This document shows, in pieces, positions 58,376-64,000 of a stretch of DNA of 64,000 bases (positions are counted from its first letter, which is position 1; each line of letters begins with the position of its first letter). Source of the DNA: Flavobacterium gyeonganense. GTDB taxonomy: Bacteria > Bacteroidota > Bacteroidia > Flavobacteriales > Flavobacteriaceae. Where the stretch lies: NCBI RefSeq assembly GCF_029625295.1, contig NZ_CP121112.1, positions 3,286,001-3,350,000 on the forward strand, in the 5' to 3' direction. The position numbers and the translations under genes are program-made. The notes below the pieces were generated by a model, which saw nothing but the letters and a program-made list of their open reading frames with translations, was not told the origin of the DNA and did no database searches.

Positions 58376-58487
58376 ATAAAAAACTACAACTTTTTAAGGT
58401 TGTAGTTTTAATACTTTGTTTCTTATCGTTGTGGGCACAGAATGCAATTCTGCGCTAACGTTGCGATGATATATCTGAGACATCTGG
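58376..58487 (+). repeat. Cassette-associated repeat, copy R1
   Basis: A terminator-like hairpin (aaaactacaac / gttgtagtttt, 58380-58390 with 58399-58409) directly follows the recombinase stop. Then come a TTATCGTTGTGGGCACAG block, the palindrome CAGAATGCAATTCTG (58438-58452) and a GATATATCTGAGACATCTGG end. It is an inverted counterpart of R0. Confidence 0.88.
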
Positions 58488-58496
58488 TTTTGTAAA

Positions 58497-58612
58497 TTAA
58501 AAAAACTACAACTTTTTTATGGTCGTAGTTTTAATACTTTGTGGCTCATTGTTGCGGGCACAGAATGCAATTCTGCGCTAACGTTGCGTTGATATATCCG
58601 AGACATCGGGGT
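58497..58612 (+). repeat. Cassette-associated repeat, copy R2
   Basis: Full-length unit with the same hairpin, GTGGCTCATTGTTGCGGGCA, the palindrome (58561-58575), TAACGTTGCGTTGATATATC and CCGAGACATCGGGG. It follows R1 directly in the same orientation. Confidence 0.88.
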
Positions 58613-58632
58613 TGCTTTTTTGCTTAATTATG

Positions 58633-58741
58633 TTTGTGGCTCATCGTTGCGGGCACAGAATGCAATTCTGCGCTATCGTTGCGGTGATATATCCGAGCGA
58701 TCGGGGGCTATCATCGTGGTAACATATCCGAGCCATCGGGG
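58633..58741 (+). repeat. Cassette-associated repeat, copy R3 with duplicated end
   Basis: Lacks the terminator hairpin. The GTGGCTCATCGTTGCGGGCA block, palindrome and CCGAGCGATCGGGG end (to 58707) are followed by a second, shorter end, ACATATCCGAGCCATCGGGG (58722-58741). Read on the minus strand, this last block begins 1 base after the stop of the immunity gene at 58743. Confidence 0.85.
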
Positions 58742-58742
58742 T

Positions 58743-59051
58743 TTATTCTATTTGTTCTAGAAAGCCTTTTTTTAGTAATTCTTTAAACTTAATATTATCT
58801 AAATCACATTCTGAATTTAAAAGCTTATAAATATTTCCTTCATTATTGTTTACAATGAAAGGTAGGTTTCCTACCAACAAATAGGATGTATTTCCATTAT
58901 GCAGATATTCAAATGAATTGTATGCAACTAACACAAAATCAAAAAACTCTTCATAGTACTTATCATCTATATCTAATTTCAATCCAATATCTTTCTCCAT
59001 ATCTAGGAGGATTTTTCTAACTTGCAAATAAGCCTTTTCCTTGTTAATCAT
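58743..59051 (-). CDS. Immunity protein, YrhB/Imm35-like
   Basis: 102 residues. The C-terminal half with YLLVGNLPFIVNNNEGNIYKL resembles the YrhB/Imm35 immunity family, in which a VGNxPxIVxxxxGxIY pattern is common. It follows the toxin gene at 59055 by 3 bases and presumably neutralises it in the cytosol. A repeat block begins immediately after its stop. Confidence 0.65.
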   Translation of the reverse strand: MINKEKAYLQVRKILLDMEKDIGLKLDIDDKYYEEFFDFVLVAYNSFEYLHNGNTSYLLVGNLPFIVNNNEGNIYKLLNSECDLDNIKFKELLKKGFLEQIE

Positions 59052-59054
59052 AAT

Positions 59055-59402
59055 TTAATTTGTTGGTAAAAATTTTAAATTCGAATACTTATTAATGTCA
59101 GCTGCTTTTCCTGTCTGTCCATCTAAATATCTAATTGTTCCATTTTGATTTACAACATTAAAAACATGTCCACCACCCCTTTTTGTTTCCCCAAATATAA
59201 TACCTCTTTTACCAATAGACAATTCTTCTAATTTGGATACGTTCGTATTTACAAATTTCGCACTGTAATGTTTTTCTAAAACAGATATTGCTACTGGTCC
59301 ATTTGTATACTGCCCTTCTGGAGTAAGAGCTTTTGGCATTGCCGTACTTTTTATTCCTTGTAATTGTAAATCTGTTGAGATTACACAATTAGTACAATTC
59401 AT
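59055..59402 (-). CDS. Orphan papain-like toxin tip (glutamine deamidase type, Tox-PL-like)
   Basis: 115 residues from the ATG at 59402. It has NCTNCVISTD (catalytic Cys candidate, about residues 2-11), GHVFNVVNQNGTIRYLDGQTG (His about 79, Asp about 94) and a final NLKFLPTN. This matches the papain-fold Tox-PL / toxin glutamine deamidase domains found at the ends of polymorphic toxins. The frame stays open upstream through ...PEAGSIANINRSIEGTQLGN and through repeat R4 (read as D-G-S-D-I). No Rhs core or secretion signal is attached, so it is an orphan tip. Confidence 0.75.
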   Translation of the reverse strand: MNCTNCVISTDLQLQGIKSTAMPKALTPEGQYTNGPVAISVLEKHYSAKFVNTNVSKLEELSIGKRGIIFGETKRGGGHVFNVVNQNGTIRYLDGQTGKAADINKYSNLKFLPTN

Positions 59403-59463
59403 ATTTCCTAATTGAGTTCCTTCAATTGAGCGATTTATATTAGCAATACTTCCTGCTTCAGGG

Positions 59464-59495
59464 TAACGTTGCGTTGATATATCCGAGCCATCGGG
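59464..59495 (+). repeat. Cassette-associated repeat, short copy R4
   Basis: TAACGTTGCGTTGATATATC then CCGAGCCATCGGG. It differs from the end of R2 at one base over its length. On the minus strand it begins 2 bases after the stop of the lipoprotein immunity gene and precedes the orphan toxin gene. Confidence 0.85.
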
Positions 59496-59497
59496 AG

Positions 59498-59982
59498 TTA
59501 TTCTAAATAGTAAACTGCATCATAACTTCCATATTTTTTTTTATTTAGTATATATGATTTAGTAACATAATAAATTGTTTTGCCATTTCGAATTGAATCG
59601 TAATCAATATTCTCAAAAAAATAAGTTTTCTTCGTATCTTTAATATTAATGATTAGTTTATAATCGTGCTTTTGCACAAAACTTTTTTTAAGTTGAAAAT
59701 AATACTTTGCTTCCTTAAATAAGGTATATGCTGTATCTACTTTATTTTTATATTGAAAATTAACCCATTGTGATGATATTTTTTTATTTTTATAAAAATC
59801 TTCTAATATAATACTGTCAGTATTGATTAAATCCAATTTAGTAATTAACTTGGGATTAAATTCTAATAATATTTTATCTTTTTTTACAACATTAGTAGAT
59901 TTTTTTTCTAAATTTTCATCTCCTTTTTTACAACTTATCAAAATAAAAAAAACACTAATAATATAGCACTATGTATTTTCAT
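59498..59982 (-). CDS. Lipoprotein, probable immunity protein of the Rhs toxin; one frameshift
   Basis: The ATG at 59982 encodes MKIHSAILLVFF, but the frame stops after 14 codons because the run at 59945-59952 (eight A on the plus strand) appears one base short. With nine it reads on as FFFILISCKKGDENLEKK, a perfect lipobox. The remaining 140 residues contain no known domain. It starts 8 bases after the Rhs stop. A membrane-anchored immunity protein would fit a toxin acting in the periplasm, which is speculative. Confidence 0.65.
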
Positions 59983-59989
59983 ATATTTC

Positions 59990-62900
59990 TTATTTAGTAG
60001 GTTTACCTTGTACATAATTCATAATTGCACCATTCTCTATTTGACCTTCTGTTACTGTGATTGTGTATTCTTTTTTCCCCCACGTTTGAACATTAAATTG
60101 ATATAATTGTTGACCAAGTATATTTTTCCCCGCTTCTTGTAGACCTCCTAAATAATTTACAGCATGACGGCCATCTTGAATACCTGGGATTGCAGAAGCT
60201 GTTGTTAAGTCGTACATAATTGCTGCTTTAACATTTAAAATTATGGCGTAACCTGCACGAAATTTTGTATCAATGTTTTTTAAAGTTTGCGAACCTGAAT
60301 TTTTTTCATTAGGGCGAATAGCTTTTACATCTTTAAAATTTAATAATTTTTTCATTAAAAACATTTCTTCTGTTGCTGAATTTTCAGTTGGTCCAATATC
60401 CTCGCCTTTATCATTAACTTTACCTGAGTAGTCAGGCTTATCCCTGTGCGCATTTAAAGTTTGTTGAAGACTAGCTAATATAAGCCAATCAGTGCTATAA
60501 TTTTTTTCGTGAGTAATTTTTGTGTTTTTAGGGTCAATATTTTGAAGATCTTCTCCAGGATGAAAAACAAACTGATTATACTTAGCTTCTCCAGTGTTAT
60601 ATAATTTCATTATCGTTTGGCTGAAACCTTGGCAATCTTCTTTAATCCATAAATAAGTAATAGCAGCTAGGACGCATGTACCAGAACTTTGTTGATTAAT
60701 AGCCATGGGATGATCCTCTAAATAGTTTAATCGTGCGGTAACTAATGATTTGTTGAGTTTTGTAAATTCAAGTCCTTCAAGTTCAACCCCATCGATAACT
60801 CTATTTTCGGAAAAAGCATATGGACTATTCCACGAGTACTTTTGCGCCAAAGGATCCACCGCAAAAAACCTACCAACCCTAGGATCATGCATCCTAAAAG
60901 TATAATTCAACGAATTCCCTTCACCACCTTTAATTTCATCATCCTTCTCCTGTCCCTGGAAGCCATAACGATAAGAATCCGAACTACCATGTCTAGTAGG
61001 CACTAACTGTCCAAAAGGATAGTAATCTGAGTAGCTTCGAACGTCTGGCGAAAAAGCAATAACAGAAACCTGATTAGTTGCAGATTCAACGGCTGTATTA
61101 ACATTATCGAGCGTAAATACTTCCTCTAAATTTCCGTCTTCCCTGTTTTTTAACCATTCAATATTTGTAACTACGCCAGTTGCGATAAAAGTTATGCTGT
61201 TCCTTCCTGAAGTTTTATCCGTTTTTTGCTGGAAAGGTACTCCAAAATTGGATGCTCTTACCTTAATTTCAGGAGAAGTAGTCAGTTCCAGGTCATAAGT
61301 TACGGTATATTTTTTACCGGTTGTTGTAAGCATAGAATATACAACTCCAGTACCCAATCCCTTAGCGGTTATTACCAGTTTATTGGTATTTGTTGTAACT
61401 ATTGCAGCATTTGCTGCACTCCAGTTATTATCTGCATTAATGTTTGCCCAGCCAGTGAAATTAAAATCATTAAGTGTCGTCAACCCAGGCACATTGATTG
61501 TTCCTGCTAGTTTCCTGTCGCTAATTACCGAAAGAACGTTACCTAAATGGTTCGATAATTCATATTGTTTGTCTCCTACAAAACGATAGGCAGTGAGTGG
61601 GGTAGTGGCAAATGAATTTTTACCCATACCTTGTGCCAGTCCTTCGCAGGCATCTCCAATACCGTTGTTGTTTTCATCCTTCTGATCAGGATTGTATATG
61701 GTTTTGCAATTGTCGCATGCATCGCCATATCCATCAGGATGTGGTTTTCCGTTTTCATCAACTTCGGTGTCGGCCTGGTCAAAGTTAGCATTATTTATAC
61801 AATTATCACATACATCTCCCACACCATCTTTATCGGTATCTAACTGGTCAGTATTGATTTTTTTGCGACAGTTATCACATACATCCCCAACACCGTCACC
61901 GTCTTCATCTGCCTGGTCCGGATTGAATATATTCGGGCAATTATCTAGAGTATCTATATAACCATCACCGTCTTTGTCATCATCTTTAGCACCACAATAG
62001 GTTTGTGAAAATTGAGCACCAGCAGCCAATGTCATGGTATGATTAGTGGTAGAAGTAAAGGTCACTTGTGGCTGTGTAGTTCCTTCTTTATCCAAACTGA
62101 AATAATTGGTCAGGAGATCTTCTTTTTCCTGTCCGTTATCAATCGTATACCCAAAATCGCATATTTGGCTTTTTAGTGCATTGTATACTGTAGTATCATC
62201 TGGTTTATGAGTGATAGTTGTAGCTCCAACTGTATTTTGTGGCAATCTGATTCTTAGTCGAGGGGAATCATCCTGCATATTATCCTCCTCATCTCCGTCG
62301 TAATTAAGATGCTTTATTGCAGTTGTTTTATATTCATTTCCGTTTACCGTAATGGTTACAACATATTCACCTAATGTTTTACTAAGTTCAATATTTGCTT
62401 TTATATCCCATTCATCTTCCGGAATGCTCGGAGACATAATTTCATAATTGGTTGTATGTTTATAACTTCTATAGCTTAGACGCCATTTTTTGTGTGATTT
62501 TTTATACCTGTGATGCGTCCTTCTGTATTTTATAAGTGTAATCACTGGTTTGTAACCACTTGGTCCTTTTTTGACAGATAGTAAAACTGAGTTCAAGTAA
62601 GAACGGGCAGGACCCCTCGGCCACATGTCACCTTCTATATGAGTACTGTGCAAAGAAGCTAACAGATAAGTGCTGTTTGGTGTATCAGCAGCATCTATTT
62701 TTAGATGTCCGGTTAATTCTATTGCTAATGTTTGCTGTTTATCGCTATTAAATAAATTGATGGTATTTTCCGGTTTTTCGTTCCAGGTTGCGGCTCCAAA
62801 TATACTATTTAGGGTTATACCAGCCAGAATGTTTTGAACAGGAGTTTCTGTCAGGGTCTGAGCCTCTGTACTGGCAGTAATTTTACTGTTCAGCGCTTTT

Positions 62901-64000
62901 CTAAGTAGCGTACCATTTTCCTCACTGATGAGTATTCTGCGGTTTTCAGTTCCAAGTCGGTTGCTGCCATAAATATCCTGTTCAACAAGGTAATAACTCG
63001 TTATATTGCCTTGTTTGATCATTTCGTAGGTACTCAGTACATTACCCTGTGCGTCACGCTCGTAATAAGTTGTCGTAGTTTTAGTAGGTGTCGTTACTAT
63101 TTTCGCAATTCGGTTTCCTAAACCGTCATATTCAAAACTGATAACCGTTCCGTTATTTTTGGTAACCGATTTGACCTTACCATCGACACGCCAGTCAATG
63201 TTTAATCCTTCCTGCTTGTCTTGTTTTAACTGGCCAATATTATCATAAACATAATTTTCATCTTCGGTCTGGTTGTCAATGTCCAGAGAAGTATCATTAA
63301 CGGTACCACCCGGAGCAACAAACACCCCGTTTCCTACAGCGTCATTAACACGTCTTAACTGGTTGTTGCCGTTATTGTACGTATAAGAAAGCTGATCCAT
63401 AGGCGTAATCACACCGTTTAAACGATCTGCTCTGTTTAGGTTGTATAAATTTCCGTTTCGGTCATACGTGTAATTTGACCAATAACCATTTGAAGCAACC
63501 CCCGCCGTTGTAATCGACTTAGAAGTCATTTCCTTAATCCTGTTCAGCTGATCATATTTATAATAATTGAACTGAGTAGGAACTGTATTTTGCTCGTGAT
63601 TTGTCAATGAAGTTACCATTTCTTTGATGTTTCCATTGAACAGATTATTCGTATCCAGTTCTAATGCCTGCGCTTTACTGAAACTAAATAACGTGTTATC
63701 TTTAGTAGTGCCCGCACGTGACTGGTAATCACCTTTGTAATAATTTAAAGCAAAACCAAAAGCATCCTGCGCTACACTCAGACCATCTTGACCGGCATCA
63801 AAAGCATAGCCCAGTTTCTCAGAGTTCACTCCTTTTAACCAGCCCTGTAGGGTATAGATATAATCAAGACCCTGAACTTGTTTGTCACCAAGCTCTAAAC
63901 GTGCCAGCGGACCGTGATCGTAATACAGGTAGTTGGCTTCTTTTTCCCAGATGATATTGTCTTTACTGGTATAAACCTGCTTAATTCTGTTATCGGCATC
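59990..64000 (-). CDS. Rhs/YD-repeat polymorphic toxin with papain/calpain-like C-terminal domain, N-terminus beyond the window
   Basis: At least 1336 residues, open to the right edge. YD repeats ([51 protein letters not shown]) are followed by a lectin-like insert. Four or five thrombospondin-type-3 calcium repeats come next ([29 protein letters not shown] and so on, near 61980-61640). The Rhs core ([15 protein letters not shown] near 61030; [21 protein letters not shown]) then leads to a tip of about 260 residues. The tip has [24 protein letters not shown] and [13 protein letters not shown], a Cys-His-(Asn/Gln)-W order like calpain/papain peptidases. It is probably a secreted antibacterial toxin, with immunity encoded downstream. 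Confidence 0.9.
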   Translation of the reverse strand, partial: DADNRIKQVYTSKDNIIWEKEANYLYYDHGPLARLELGDKQVQGLDYIYTLQGWLKGVNSEKLGYAFDAGQDGLSVAQDAFGFALNYYKGDYQSRAGTTKDNTLFSFSKAQALELDTNNLFNGNIKEMVTSLTNHEQNTVPTQFNYYKYDQLNRIKEMTSKSITTAGVASNGYWSNYTYDRNGNLYNLNRADRLNGVITPMDQLSYTYNNGNNQLRRVNDAVGNGVFVAPGGTVNDTSLDIDNQTEDENYVYDNIGQLKQDKQEGLNIDWRVDGKVKSVTKNNGTVISFEYDGLGNRIAKIVTTPTKTTTTYYERDAQGNVLSTYEMIKQGNITSYYLVEQDIYGSNRLGTENRRILISEENGTLLRKALNSKITASTEAQTLTETPVQNILAGITLNSIFGAATWNEKPENTINLFNSDKQQTLAIELTGHLKIDAADTPNSTYLLASLHSTHIEGDMWPRGPARSYLNSVLLSVKKGPSGYKPVITLIKYRRTHHRYKKSHKKWRLSYRSYKHTTNYEIMSPSIPEDEWDIKANIELSKTLGEYVVTITVNGNEYKTTAIKHLNYDGDEEDNMQDDSPRLRIRLPQNTVGATTITHKPDDTTVYNALKSQICDFGYTIDNGQEKEDLLTNYFSLDKEGTTQPQVTFTSTTNHTMTLAAGAQFSQTYCGAKDDDKDGDGYIDTLDNCPNIFNPDQADEDGDGVGDVCDNCRKKINTDQLDTDKDGVGDVCDNCINNANFDQADTEVDENGKPHPDGYGDACDNCKTIYNPDQKDENNNGIGDACEGLAQGMGKNSFATTPLTAYRFVGDKQYELSNHLGNVLSVISDRKLAGTINVPGLTTLNDFNFTGWANINADNNWSAANAAIVTTNTNKLVITAKGLGTGVVYSMLTTTGKKYTVTYDLELTTSPEIKVRASNFGVPFQQKTDKTSGRNSITFIATGVVTNIEWLKNREDGNLEEVFTLDNVNTAVESATNQVSVIAFSPDVRSYSDYYPFGQLVPTRHGSSDSYRYGFQGQEKDDEIKGGEGNSLNYTFRMHDPRVGRFFAVDPLAQKYSWNSPYAFSENRVIDGVELEGLEFTKLNKSLVTARLNYLEDHPMAINQQSSGTCVLAAITYLWIKEDCQGFSQTIMKLYNTGEAKYNQFVFHPGEDLQNIDPKNTKITHEKNYSTDWLILASLQQTLNAHRDKPDYSGKVNDKGEDIGPTENSATEEMFLMKKLLNFKDVKAIRPNEKNSGSQTLKNIDTKFRAGYAIILNVKAAIMYDLTTASAIPGIQDGRHAVNYLGGLQEAGKNILGQQLYQFNVQTWGKKEYTITVTEGQIENGAIMNYVQGKPTK

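Noticed and set aside
57121..58741. Insertion sequence with terminal inverted repeats
   Set aside because: The enzyme is a tyrosine recombinase, not a DDE transposase; the repeats are about 115 bp with internal hairpins, and no target-site duplication was seen.
58376..58741. CRISPR array
   Set aside because: Only three or four imperfect copies are present, with varied length and no uniform spacers; cas genes are absent.
61226..61961. Plus-strand open frames opposite the Rhs gene
   Set aside because: They are shadows of the TSP3 and core repeats on the minus strand, without start signals or motifs.

Overview
The window comes from a Flavobacterium-like member of the Bacteroidota. The evidence is the low-GC sequence, the near absence of Shine-Dalgarno sites, promoters of the TTG-N18/19-TAnnTTTG type, a SusC/SusD pair, PorP/SprF, a type IX secretion type B (CHU_C) sorting domain, and housekeeping proteins of flavobacterial type. 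No rRNA or tRNA gene was found.

Layout. 1-12 kb: an ABC-type ATPase cut by the window edge, lysS, a lipoprotein, lipB, a frameshifted Crp-type regulator with an SDR reductase, an NTF2-like exported protein, a second Crp-type regulator with a TonB-dependent receptor, and rnhB. 12-20 kb: SusC/SusD, a porin whose signal peptide is frameshifted, and cystathionine beta-synthase. 20-32 kb, mostly minus strand: a DUF763 protein, a two-component and glycosyltransferase operon (hybrid kinase, response regulator, HEAT protein, GT2 synthase), an AraC regulator, an alpha/beta hydrolase, a condensation-fold acyltransferase and a TPR-AraC regulator. 32.7-42.5 kb: a T9SS surface module made of a 2196-residue adhesin with nine almost identical 348-nt repeats, PorP/SprF, and an OmpA/PD40 protein. 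43-55.4 kb: YceI, then a tightly overlapping minus-strand operon for a type II secretion / type IV filament-like machine (secretin, ATPase, platform protein, prepilin peptidase, three or four pseudopilins, L-, M- and C-like assembly proteins, a lipoprotein and a MORN-repeat protein).

55.6-64 kb is a polymorphic-toxin (Rhs) locus. It holds one long Rhs protein running off the right edge with a papain/calpain-like toxin tip and a lipoprotein immunity candidate, two orphan toxin-tip/immunity pairs, and a tyrosine recombinase. A recurrent repeat of about 35-115 bp lies directly 3' of each of the three immunity genes and flanks the recombinase in inverted orientation. This resembles an integron-like cassette array for toxin/immunity modules and is the best candidate here for an undescribed system.

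A recurring oddity is that at least nine genes or gene parts are broken by what looks like a single missing base, mostly in A/T runs of 7 or 8 (near 5311, 16909, 41247, 41487, 46227, 46700, 52403, 55789 and 59945). In each case adding one base restores a conserved protein. Homopolymer undercalling in the assembly is the simplest explanation; slippage or real decay are alternatives. Several genes below are therefore given as reconstructed spans.
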